Shown piece after piece: positions 16,471 through 23,976 of a DNA stretch of 33,717 nt (positions within the stretch are counted from its first letter, which is position 1; each line of letters opens with the position of its first letter). This DNA is from JAZDLC01 sp043802345 (GTDB lineage: Bacteria > Planctomycetota > B15-G4 > JADJEK01). The notes below the pieces were generated by a model that made no database searches, was not told the origin of the DNA, and worked only from the letters and a program-made list of their open reading frames with translations. The stretch lies in NCBI GenBank assembly GCA_043802345.1, contig JAZDLC010000317.1:1-33717 (forward strand), read 5' to 3'. The translations under genes and the position numbers were made by a program.

Positions 16471-17157
16471 TCAGTTCGCGAACGGCTTCCGCGCCCGGAT
16501 CGGCCCGGGCCGGGCGATCTCGCGCGACCGGCACCTGCCGGAACAGAGACAGGTCAAGAGCAGCCCCAGCCGGTCGGCCAGGTCATCCGCTTCCAGCATC
16601 CTCTGCTTGGTGGTGGGATCGAAGCGCACCAGCCGGGCGAGCCGGCCAGCCAGCTCCGTCACGGGTCCCGCCGGCAGGCCCGCCCGGTAGCAGGGGGAAG
16701 ACACGTCCGAGGCCTCCCTCGCCAGCAAACGGCACAGCTCCTCCTGGACCCACTCGAGCTGCGCCGTGTCGGCCACCGAATCCGGAAGCTCCGCCACCCT
16801 CGCCAGCCGGTACGGCGCGCTGCGGACGACCTCGAGCAGCCGGACTCTGGCGATGCCCCGGAGGACGATGTCGGAGGTTCCATCCGGCAGTGTGACCTCC
16901 GAAACGATCTTCCCCACGCCGAAGCGGTGCTCCACCTCGGGGTTGCAGTAGTACGCCTCGGGCCATCCCGGACGGAACCTGGGCAGGGCGATGAGCCGGT
17001 CACTGGCCAGCGCTGCGGAGAGCATGCTGCGATAGCGTGGTTCGAAGATGTGGAACGACTGCAACTCCCCCGGAAGCAAACAGTTGTCCGGGAGCGGGAA
17101 GAGCGGTACGAGGCCGGACCTCGACTCCAGTTCGAACTGACTCATGAACGGAACCAT
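16471..17157 (-). CDS. LON-substrate-binding-domain protein (stand-alone)
   Basis: About 228 aa resembling the N-terminal substrate-recognition domain of Lon protease without the ATPase or protease parts: LVPLFPLPDNCLLPGELQSFHIFEPRYR at the start, then a VGKIVSEV and IVLRGIARVRLLEV beta-barrel region and a helical C-terminal half with CLCSGRC. Its cellular role is unknown in most bacteria. It is the first gene of the mqnD run. Starts at 17160 (GTG), 17157 (ATG) and 17145 (ATG) are all possible, with no clear Shine-Dalgarno for any of them. It is divergent from the thioredoxin-like gene at 17344. Confidence 0.82.
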   Translation of the reverse strand: MVPFMSQFELESRSGLVPLFPLPDNCLLPGELQSFHIFEPRYRSMLSAALASDRLIALPRFRPGWPEAYYCNPEVEHRFGVGKIVSEVTLPDGTSDIVLRGIARVRLLEVVRSAPYRLARVAELPDSVADTAQLEWVQEELCRLLAREASDVSSPCYRAGLPAGPVTELAGRLARLVRFDPTTKQRMLEADDLADRLGLLLTCLCSGRCRSREIARPGPIRARKPFAN

Positions 17158-17343
17158 CACATCTGCCCGCCCGCAGGCACCTGGAGGCGGGCTGCACCAA
17201 ATGAAACGCCAGCCTCACGTTAACCCGAAATCCGGGTCGGAGTCCACAGTTCCTCGGAACCTGTCTGTTCGGCGAGAATGCAGCGTATATAGCCGCTATG
17301 ATCACTCTTGTCCGTTCGGTTGTCATTCTGGAGATTTGGGACC

Positions 17344-18330
17344 GTGAGAATCCTCCTAGCACTCGCACTCACCCTGACCCTGGGCGCCCTGAAACCGGCC
17401 GAGGCGCAGATCCAGCCCGGCGAAAAGACGCCGGAAATGCAGATTACCGAGTGGTACAACCATGAGCCGATGTCGCTCAAGGCCCTGGAAGGCCAGGTGG
17501 TGGCATTCACGTTCGTGCGGCTGGAAATCGCCGACTGCCTCTACTTCCTCGAAACCTGGGAAGAGCTCCAGAACGAGTTCGCCCTGAAGCCGGTCTCCCT
17601 GATCGCGATCACCAACGAGCCCCCCGAGAAGGTCAAGGAGAGCATCGAAGTCGAGGGGATCGGCGTGCCGGTCCTAATCGACCCGAGCGACTCGGGTGCC
17701 AAGAACTTCAGGGTCCAGATTTTCCCTTCGGTCTTCGTTCAGGACGCCCGGGGGAACCTCTGCTACGCGGGCGAACCGGGAACCCGGCAGGAGATCCGGG
17801 ACGCCATCGTGGAGGCGCTGCGTTTCGCGAAGCCGTTCCCCGAGGTGCCGAAGGCTGCCCGCGGCGTGGACCGCCTGCTGGAGAAGTGGCAGCTCTCGAA
17901 GGCAGCCGCAGCGCTGGACAAGGAGCTTGCGAAGAAGAAGATCGATCCGGACGACAAGCAGAAAGTCCAGGAATTGAGAGCGCTGATCACGGTTCTGGGG
18001 ATGCGCCTGGCCAAGAGCGCCGCCGCGGCGATCGAGAAGGAGAATTGGCCTCTGGCGGTGACCGCCCTGTCCCGGCTGATCGATGAGCATGAAGGGCTCC
18101 CGGAGTCGAAGGGCGCGGCGGAGAAGCTGGCCGAGCTGAAGGCCCGTGAGGGCCTGGGTGACGAGATCGATGCCGCCCTCCTGATGGCGAAGGGAGAGCG
18201 GTTCGAGCGGGAGAGCAACTGGAAGAACGCGGTGCGGACCTACGAGGCCCTGGCCAAGCAGTATCCGGAAACGAAGGCCGGCGTAGCGGCGGCGGGGCAG
18301 GCGGCCTTCCTGAAGCCGAGAGCCAAGTAG
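17344..18330 (+). CDS. Exported thioredoxin-fold protein lacking CxxC, with helical repeat C-terminus
   Basis: 328 aa from a GTG at 17344, with GGAG about 10 bp upstream. A Sec signal peptide (ILLALALTLTLGALKPAEAQ) precedes a redoxin/AhpC-TSA-like domain (about 24-160), including GQVVAFTFVRLEIADC, FPSVFVQDARGNLCYAG and REIRDAIVEAL. The redox-active CxxC is absent: only C65 remains where the resolving pair would be. This suggests a single-Cys peroxiredoxin-like or non-redox binding role. The C-terminal half (about 170-328) is Lys/Ala/Glu-rich and helical, with TPR-like spacing (NWKNAVRTYEALAKQYPETK). It is followed after 5 bp by the HD-domain gene. Confidence 0.75.
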   Translation: MRILLALALTLTLGALKPAEAQIQPGEKTPEMQITEWYNHEPMSLKALEGQVVAFTFVRLEIADCLYFLETWEELQNEFALKPVSLIAITNEPPEKVKESIEVEGIGVPVLIDPSDSGAKNFRVQIFPSVFVQDARGNLCYAGEPGTRQEIRDAIVEALRFAKPFPEVPKAARGVDRLLEKWQLSKAAAALDKELAKKKIDPDDKQKVQELRALITVLGMRLAKSAAAAIEKENWPLAVTALSRLIDEHEGLPESKGAAEKLAELKAREGLGDEIDAALLMAKGERFERESNWKNAVRTYEALAKQYPETKAGVAAAGQAAFLKPRAK

Positions 18331-18335
18331 CATTC

Positions 18336-18908
18336 ATGAAGAACAGGGAAGAAGCGCTGGCGCTGCTTCACGAGTACACACAGAGCGACTCACTGCAGAA
18401 GCACGCCCTCTCGGTCGAGGCGGTCATGCGCCACTTCGCCCGCAAGCTGGGAGAGGACGAGGAAGGCTGGGGTCTCACCGGTCTCCTGCACGATTTCGAC
18501 TACGAGCGCCACCCCACCGCGGAGGAGCACCCCGTGGTCGGCTGCCGCATCCTCGAGGAGCGGGGTTACCCGCACGAGATCATCCAGGCGATTCTCGGCC
18601 ATGCGGAGCACACCCACACACCCCGGGAAACCGCGATGGCACGGCATCTGTTCGCCTGCGACGAACTGGCCGGCATGATCACCGCCGTGGCGCTCGTCCG
18701 CCCGAACAAGTCGATTCACGAGGTCGAGGTCAAGTCGGTCAAGAAGAAGCTGAAAGACAAGAGCTTTGCCCGCACGGTGAACCGGGATGACGTGAAGAAG
18801 GGCATGGAAGAGCTCGGCGTGGAACCAACGGAGTTCATCGCCGAGGTGATCGCGGCGATGCGCGGCGTGGCGAAGGAAATCGGCCTGGACGGGGAAGGGC
18901 CCGCGTAG
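18336..18908 (+). CDS. HD-domain (HDIG-type) phosphohydrolase
   Basis: A 190-aa cytoplasmic protein with the HD metal-binding signature: an upstream His in KHALSVEAVMRHFA, the HD pair in GLLHDFDYERHP, and later histidines in ILGHAEHTHTP, followed by the D in ACDELAGM. The family hydrolyses phosphate esters, often nucleotides; this short form is widespread and uncharacterised. It starts 5 bp after the thioredoxin-like gene and ends 26 bp before the MATE gene, so all three are probably one transcript. Confidence 0.85.
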   Translation: MKNREEALALLHEYTQSDSLQKHALSVEAVMRHFARKLGEDEEGWGLTGLLHDFDYERHPTAEEHPVVGCRILEERGYPHEIIQAILGHAEHTHTPRETAMARHLFACDELAGMITAVALVRPNKSIHEVEVKSVKKKLKDKSFARTVNRDDVKKGMEELGVEPTEFIAEVIAAMRGVAKEIGLDGEGPA

Positions 18909-18934
18909 TCCAGGCCGGTGGACGTCACCGCCAC

Positions 18935-20359
18935 ATGACTGCGCCGGACCGGCCACTCGCCGAACGTCCGGATGCGGCGGCGACGGCCGCGGGCGGAGAC
19001 CTGACCACGGCGCCGATCCCCACGCTCATCCGGCGGTTGGCCATTCCCGCCTCGGCCGGCTTCTTCTTCAATACGCTCTACAACGCGGTGGACACGTTCT
19101 GGGCCGCGAAGCTCTCGACCGACGCGCTGGCGGCCCTTGCGCTGTCGTTTCCGATCTTCTTCCTGATGGTGGCCATGGGGATGGGGTTCTCCACCGGCGC
19201 CACCGCCCTGATGGGCAACGCCCTGGGCGCCGGCCGCCGGCGCGAGGCGGCGCGAATCGGCAGCCAGGGGCTGGTCCTGAGCCTGTTCGTGGCGGCGTTT
19301 GTCATGGCGGTCGGCTACGCCACGGTGCCATCGCTGTTCCGCCTGCTGGGGGCCAGCGAGGAGTACCTGCAGATCTGCCTCGACTACATGTTCGTGATCC
19401 TGGCCGGCACGCCGATCGTGCTGCAGGTCTACATGGCCAACAGCGTCCTCAACTCGCAGGGGGACATGCGTTCGTACAGCATCTACCTGCTGTGCGCGAC
19501 CCTGGCCAACATCGGCCTCGATCCGTGGTTCATGTACGGCGGCTTCGGCCTGCCGGCCATGGGCGTGAAGGGAATCGCCACGGCGACGGTCCTGGTCCAG
19601 GTGTTCGGCCTCCTCTTCATGGTCCGCCGGGCGCGGGCGACCGGACTGCTGTCGCGAGAAGAAGGCGCGGACTTCCGCCCTGACCGCCGGGTCTTGCGGG
19701 CCATCGCGGCGCAGGGGATTCCGTCGAGCCTGAACATGATGACCGTGGCGCTCGGGATCTTCGTGATCACCTACTTCCTGAGCTCTTTCGGGCAGCATGC
19801 GGTGGCGGCCTATGGCGTGGCCGCGCGCGTCGAACAGTTCGTGCTACTGCCGACCATCGGGTTCAACACGGCAGTGCTGACGCTGGTGGCCCAGAACGGC
19901 GGCGCCGGCCGCTTCGACCGCGTGCGGCAGACCCTCCGCAGGTCCCTGTTGTACGGCGCCATGGTGATGGCGTGCGGCTCGCTCCTGCTCTACTTCGGCG
20001 CGGAGTCCCTGATGACCCTGTTCACGCAGGATGCCGGGGTCGTGGCGGTCGGCGCCCACTACCTCAGGATCGCCGCGTTCATCGAGTTCGCCTACGTCAT
20101 CCTGTTCGTGAACACGTCCGCACTCCAGGGGTTGAAGAAGCCGGCCCTCGCCCTCTGGATCGGCCTGTTCCGGCAACTCGCGGCGCCGATCACGTTCTAC
20201 TGGCTGGCGACCCGCGTCCTCGACTTCGGCCTGGACGGGATCTGGGCCGGGCTCTTCTCCATCACCTGGTCGGCGGCGGCCCTGGCCGCGTTCGTCGCGC
20301 TGCGGGTTCTGCGAAGGATCGAGGCCCGGGCGGGCCCTGACATCCAAGATGAAAACTGA
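18935..20359 (+). CDS. MATE family efflux transporter
   Basis: A 474-aa inner-membrane protein with twelve predicted transmembrane helices in two homologous halves, as in NorM/DinF-type MATE exporters that use Na+ or H+ gradients. Typical sequences include GGDLTTAPIPTLIRRLAIPA at the start, FFFNTLYNAVDTFW in helix 1, and AAYGVAARVEQFVLLPTIGF in the second half. The length is normal. It lies 130 bp upstream of the exported Cys protein/radical SAM pair, so it could export a product of that system, but it also follows the HD gene closely. The substrate is unknown. Confidence 0.92.
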   Translation: MTAPDRPLAERPDAAATAAGGDLTTAPIPTLIRRLAIPASAGFFFNTLYNAVDTFWAAKLSTDALAALALSFPIFFLMVAMGMGFSTGATALMGNALGAGRRREAARIGSQGLVLSLFVAAFVMAVGYATVPSLFRLLGASEEYLQICLDYMFVILAGTPIVLQVYMANSVLNSQGDMRSYSIYLLCATLANIGLDPWFMYGGFGLPAMGVKGIATATVLVQVFGLLFMVRRARATGLLSREEGADFRPDRRVLRAIAAQGIPSSLNMMTVALGIFVITYFLSSFGQHAVAAYGVAARVEQFVLLPTIGFNTAVLTLVAQNGGAGRFDRVRQTLRRSLLYGAMVMACGSLLLYFGAESLMTLFTQDAGVVAVGAHYLRIAAFIEFAYVILFVNTSALQGLKKPALALWIGLFRQLAAPITFYWLATRVLDFGLDGIWAGLFSITWSAAALAAFVALRVLRRIEARAGPDIQDEN

Positions 20360-20489
20360 TTTTCGAGCAAGCCACCTGTGCCCGGAATCCTTGTCTCCTG
20401 TGGCGGCCATGCCGGCCGGGTCGCATCCGACGCCGCAAAGTCGTACCCTGCCGCCGGCCGGGCCCTCGTGATGCTGGGAGGTCACCGTC

Positions 20490-21305
20490 ATGCGCCGTTC
20501 TCTCCAACCGGTCCGCCTCTACCGCGATCCCCGCTTCCCGACCTGGGCCGACGTGCGGCGCGACCACTCGCTCCTGCTCGAGCATGTGCCACTGAGCTGG
20601 ATCGCCGGCGGGCGGGCGCGAAGAGCCCTGATCGCATCCTGCCTCGGTCTGACCGCAGGAACCGACCTGGCGTGCAGCCAGGCACCGTCCGAAGGGGCCG
20701 AGGGGACGGCGGACAATCCGCTGGGCCCGGTCGCAGCGGTGTTCGAACACGGCGAGGGGCGTGGGGCCTACGGCTGCATCGCCGTCTGTCCACCCGTCTT
20801 TCTGAGCGAGGAAGAAGCACGTCAGGTGATCGGCGAGGAACTTTCCCGGCAAGGCCTGAAGCTCGAGCCGGACGGCAAGACCCTGCGAGACATCCCCGAC
20901 CGTCGGCACTTCTTCGACTGGCGCGGCAAGTCCACCAGAACGCTGGTACTCGACGGATTCGATGCGGAACGGGGAGCCGGCTACGAGTTCATCTCGCGGG
21001 ACGAGTACTACGGACTGAGAGGAAGCGGCGAGGAGGCTTCGCGGTCCTCAGTGGATTGGTACGACTTCCTCGAATCGGCCCGTTCGCTGGCAGCGCGGGT
21101 CAACGCGAGCGATTCCGACGCCAGGGTGGGCGTCTTCTACGATCCGGTGACGGACCAGGCAGAACGCGAGTGCCCCACCTCGCGCGAGCAACAGGCATGG
21201 GATGACGCGGCCCGCGAGGCGGCCCGCGAAGAGTCTCGGGACCTCCTGCGCCTGCAGGTCCGGGACTTCGCCGAGTGGCTGCGGGAGCAGGGCGTGTTGC
21301 GGTGA
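20490..21305 (+). CDS. Putative exported partner/substrate of a radical SAM enzyme
   Basis: A 271-aa protein whose ATG is preceded 7 bp upstream by GGAGGT. Residues 1-40 (LYRDPRFPTWADVRRDHSLL) precede an arginine-rich short hydrophobic segment ARRALIASCLGLTAGTDLAC that could be an atypical signal or lipoprotein anchor (C51 or C62). A compact motif GAYGCIAVCPPVFLSEEEA (92-110) holds C96 and C100; the only other Cys is C228. The last 12 bp overlap region couples it to the radical SAM gene (GTGA overlap). I recall similar protein-radical SAM pairs in myxobacteria, but this is from memory. It may be the substrate whose Cys or flanking residues are modified, or a chaperone for one. The function is not established. 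Confidence 0.6.
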   Translation: MRRSLQPVRLYRDPRFPTWADVRRDHSLLLEHVPLSWIAGGRARRALIASCLGLTAGTDLACSQAPSEGAEGTADNPLGPVAAVFEHGEGRGAYGCIAVCPPVFLSEEEARQVIGEELSRQGLKLEPDGKTLRDIPDRRHFFDWRGKSTRTLVLDGFDAERGAGYEFISRDEYYGLRGSGEEASRSSVDWYDFLESARSLAARVNASDSDARVGVFYDPVTDQAERECPTSREQQAWDDAAREAAREESRDLLRLQVRDFAEWLREQGVLR

Positions 21306-22462
21306 ACATCACCTTACACCTCACGACCGCCTGCCCGCTGCGGTGCCGCTACTGCTACTCCCCGCAGGGCGAGACCCGCGTCGACATGGATCATGATACG
21401 GCGCTGCGGGCGGTGGAGTTCGCGGCCGAACAGTCCCCCGTCTCCTGCGGCATCGTCTTCTTCGGCGGGGAACCGCTCCTTGAGAAGGACTTGATCCAGG
21501 AGGTGGTCCACGCCTGCAGGCGGCGGGAAAGAACCGGGGCGACGCGCTTCCACTTCAAGATCACCACCTCCGGAATCGGCCTGGACGACGCGTTCCTCGA
21601 CCTGTGCGTCGCCGAGGAGATCTTCGTCGCCCTGTCGATGGACGGTGGCCGGGAGGCGCACGACGCCAACCGCGTCTTCCCGGGCGGCGGCGGCACCTAC
21701 GACCGCATGGCGGACGCCGCGGACCGGCTGCTCTCGCGGCGGCCGTACGCGCCGGTGCTGATGACGGTGACGCCGGCGTCCGTGAAACAGTACCGCCACT
21801 CGGTCGAGCACCTGGTGGAGAGGGGCTTCCGCTACGTCATCGCCTCGCTCGACTACACCGGCGACTGGACCGACCGCGCGCTGTCGGAGCTGAAACGGCA
21901 GTACCGGTCGCTGGCGAAGCTGTACGCCGAGTGGACACTGGACGAGAGAAAGTTCTACTTCAGCCCCTTCGAGGTGAAGCTGGCCAGCCACATCCACGGC
22001 GAGAACTACCAGCAGGAGCGGTGTGAACTGGGGCGGCGGCAGCTCTCCGTCGGACCGGACGGTCGGGTCTACCCCTGTGTCCAGTTCGTGCAGGACTGCT
22101 CGGACGACGCCTTCGTGATCGGGGACGTCTGGTCCGGAGTCGATTCCGTGAAGCGAGACCGCATCGCCGACAGGGACGAGCCGCAGGAGGAAGCGTGCGG
22201 CCAATGCTCCATCGCGGACCGCTGCAACCACACCTGCGGCTGCCTGAACTGGCAGACCACCGGCAGCGTCTGCAAGGTCTCGCCGGTTCTCTGCGCCCAC
22301 GAACGGACCCTCATGCCGATCGTCGATCGCCTCGGGGAGCGGCTCTACCGCAAGCGGTCTTCCCTCTTCATCCAGAAACACTACAACGCCATGTACCCGA
22401 TCCTGTCCCTGATCGACGATCAGGACCATGACGGCGGCAGTGAGGAAGAAGCCCCGCGGTAG
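21302..22462 (+). CDS. Radical SAM/SPASM-domain protein (peptide/protein maturase type)
   Basis: A 386-aa enzyme from a GTG at 21302 that overlaps the stop of the preceding gene. The CxxxCxxC site binding the catalytic [4Fe-4S] cluster is C11-PLR-C15-RY-C18, and GGEP at 55-58 contacts SAM. A SPASM-type C-terminal domain carries many Cys that can hold auxiliary clusters (C241, PDGRVYPC259, C299, C302, C308, C312, C314, C324, C331). This architecture is used by sactionine, anSME and PqqE-type enzymes that modify peptides or proteins. The tail SLFIQKHYNAMYPILSLID is unusual. Its coupling to the exported Cys protein suggests that protein is the target. Confidence 0.9.
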   Translation: MNITLHLTTACPLRCRYCYSPQGETRVDMDHDTALRAVEFAAEQSPVSCGIVFFGGEPLLEKDLIQEVVHACRRRERTGATRFHFKITTSGIGLDDAFLDLCVAEEIFVALSMDGGREAHDANRVFPGGGGTYDRMADAADRLLSRRPYAPVLMTVTPASVKQYRHSVEHLVERGFRYVIASLDYTGDWTDRALSELKRQYRSLAKLYAEWTLDERKFYFSPFEVKLASHIHGENYQQERCELGRRQLSVGPDGRVYPCVQFVQDCSDDAFVIGDVWSGVDSVKRDRIADRDEPQEEACGQCSIADRCNHTCGCLNWQTTGSVCKVSPVLCAHERTLMPIVDRLGERLYRKRSSLFIQKHYNAMYPILSLIDDQDHDGGSEEEAPR

Positions 22463-22509
22463 GAGTCGCCCGTCTCCGTCCGAATCCGGGCGAGGCGGCG
22501 CGCGCGAAC

Positions 22510-23157
22510 TCAGTGAAGGTCGACCACGCGCTTCTGGATCTCCAGCGCGCGTGCCGGCGGTATCAGGAGCTGCCCCACGCGCGTGATGAAGTACTCCTTG
22601 ACGGTCGCCCAGTCGTGCGGGCCCTCTCCCGGCAGCTTGGCTTCCCCCTCGGCGTCGTCGAAGTAGGTCAGAGCCCGCAGCAGGAGCGGCTCGTTGAGCT
22701 CCTGGCGAAAGACCTGACGCATCGCAGCCAGACATTCCGCAATGCCCAGCGAGTGTGTCTGGAGGGTCACGTAGAGATCGAAGAAATCGCGCCGGACGCC
22801 CCGGTCGAGGATCGCGTGGAGCTTGGTGGCCAGGATGCCTGTCGCCGTCAGGCGGCGATCCTCCACGAAAGGTACCAGCAGATCGAGGACGAACACCGAG
22901 ACCTTGATGCCATCAAAACGCAAGTGCACCGTATCGTTGCCGCGCTCCGTAATCTCCACGGTTCCGCGCGCCTCGAGCTGCCGCAGGAAGTCGTCGAGGT
23001 TCTCGACACTCCGCACACCGAAGTCCACGTCGCGGCTCGGCCGGTAGGGACAGAAACAACGCACCGCATGTCCGCCGATCACGAACCAGTAGGGAAGGTC
23101 GTCGACAGCCTGTCCGAGCTGCGGCGGGATGACGGAGATAGGTCGGTGAACATCCAT
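22510..23157 (-). CDS. Nucleotidyltransferase toxin, AbiEii-like
   Basis: A 215-aa protein with a minimal nucleotidyltransferase core: the GGHAVRCF and RPSRDVDFGV segment gives the G-G...S-x-D-x-D metal-binding motif, followed by a third acidic position in VSVFVLD. ILATKLHAILDRGVRRDFFDLYVTL is the helical segment typical of the AbiEii/MenT-like group. Such toxins add nucleotides to tRNA acceptor ends. It starts 1 bp after the stop of the upstream gene, giving the antitoxin-toxin order of AbiE-like type IV modules. It is convergent with the radical SAM gene (47 bp gap). Confidence 0.82.
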   Translation of the reverse strand: MDVHRPISVIPPQLGQAVDDLPYWFVIGGHAVRCFCPYRPSRDVDFGVRSVENLDDFLRQLEARGTVEITERGNDTVHLRFDGIKVSVFVLDLLVPFVEDRRLTATGILATKLHAILDRGVRRDFFDLYVTLQTHSLGIAECLAAMRQVFRQELNEPLLLRALTYFDDAEGEAKLPGEGPHDWATVKEYFITRVGQLLIPPARALEIQKRVVDLH

Positions 23158-23158
23158 C

Positions 23159-23662
23159 TCAGATTCCTCTGACAGTTGCCACGGCCTCGATCAGACCACG
23201 GCTCCTCTGCCGGTAGCCGCGCAAGCGCAGCGCCTGATGGAGAGCCCGCCAAGGCAGCCCGGCGGCGAAGCTCATCGCTCCGAGGTCGCCGTAGTTGAAG
23301 CAGTAGAAGGCGACCTGCCGGGCCGGCACGTCACTCTCCGGTGTCAAGTTGTAGAGGGCGGATTGAACGGAACGTGGGAGAGACGCCACGCGGTACGTCG
23401 GTCCCGGGAGGGATGTCATCAGCTTGTAGACCGTGGCTCGCGATGGCGGCCGCAGTCCCTTGTCACGGCACTGCTGGTCGATCCGGGCCAGCAGATCCCT
23501 GGTCCGAGGCCGCTCCTGGCCGGACATGAGGTCCAGGACGCAAGCGAGCACCTCACGATCGAGACGTGAAACGCCTCGATCGGAGCGCCGCGCGCGAGGG
23601 AGAGCCTCTCCCAGCCGCTTCCGCGCCTGCTCCAGCGATTTTCCGAGGTCAAACATGGACAT
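23159..23662 (-). CDS. Putative cognate antitoxin/regulator of the nucleotidyltransferase
   Basis: A 167-aa basic protein, first gene of the pair. RPPSRATVYKLMTSLPGPTY looks like a DNA-binding helix-turn-helix, and the C-terminal part (VAFYCFNYGDLGAMSFAAGLPWRAL) is a conserved domain found with AbiEii partners, the position normally taken by AbiEi. It probably represses its own promoter and neutralises the toxin. The start is set at 23662 (or ATG 23656), because a more upstream in-frame ATG (23683) would overlap the -10 box of the promoter. The antitoxin role is inference from position and size. Confidence 0.65.
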   Translation of the reverse strand: MSMFDLGKSLEQARKRLGEALPRARRSDRGVSRLDREVLACVLDLMSGQERPRTRDLLARIDQQCRDKGLRPPSRATVYKLMTSLPGPTYRVASLPRSVQSALYNLTPESDVPARQVAFYCFNYGDLGAMSFAAGLPWRALHQALRLRGYRQRSRGLIEAVATVRGI

Positions 23663-23672
23663 TGTGTGGTTA

Positions 23673-23700
23673 ATTATAGACATATATGCAAATACATCAA
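23673..23700 (-). promoter_or_regulatory. Sigma-70-type promoter of the toxin-antitoxin pair
   Basis: On the minus strand, TTGATG (23695-23700) and a perfect TATAAT (23673-23678) are separated by 16 bp in a markedly AT-rich patch. Transcription would start near 23666, only about 4 nt before the ATG at 23662 (10 nt before 23656), so the message would be nearly leaderless. Confidence 0.6.
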
Positions 23701-23772
23701 GACGTCATGGTCTACCCTCTGAACACGACAGCCTCGTGCTACCTGCGAGTTCTTCGCGGCGCACGCGGGAAT

Positions 23773-23841
23773 CGAAATCGAAATCGGGATCGATTGGACG
23801 CACCTTCCGAGTGGCGTGAAACCAATCGATTTCGATTTCGG
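23773..23841. repeat. CGAAATCGAAATCG inverted repeat (imperfect hairpin)
   Basis: The left arm 23773-23797 contains CGAAATCGAAATCG, then GGATCG, then ATTGG. The right arm 23822-23841 is the reverse complement of CCGAAATCGAAATCG directly joined to ATTGG. The arms pair fully except for the 6-nt insertion GGATCG in the left arm. It lies in the spacer between the toxin-antitoxin promoter and recQ, and half of it recurs at 8211. Confidence 0.65.
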
Positions 23842-23976
23842 TTCTTCGATGGCCCGCCGAGCAGGTCGGGAAGCCTTCCTTCGGTTGCTTCCCGCAGGAC
23901 GTGACGGGGATCTACTTCCGCGCGGACCTGATTTTTCAGATCGAAAGCGTAACCTGGCGCGCAGATTGTCGTCCTG

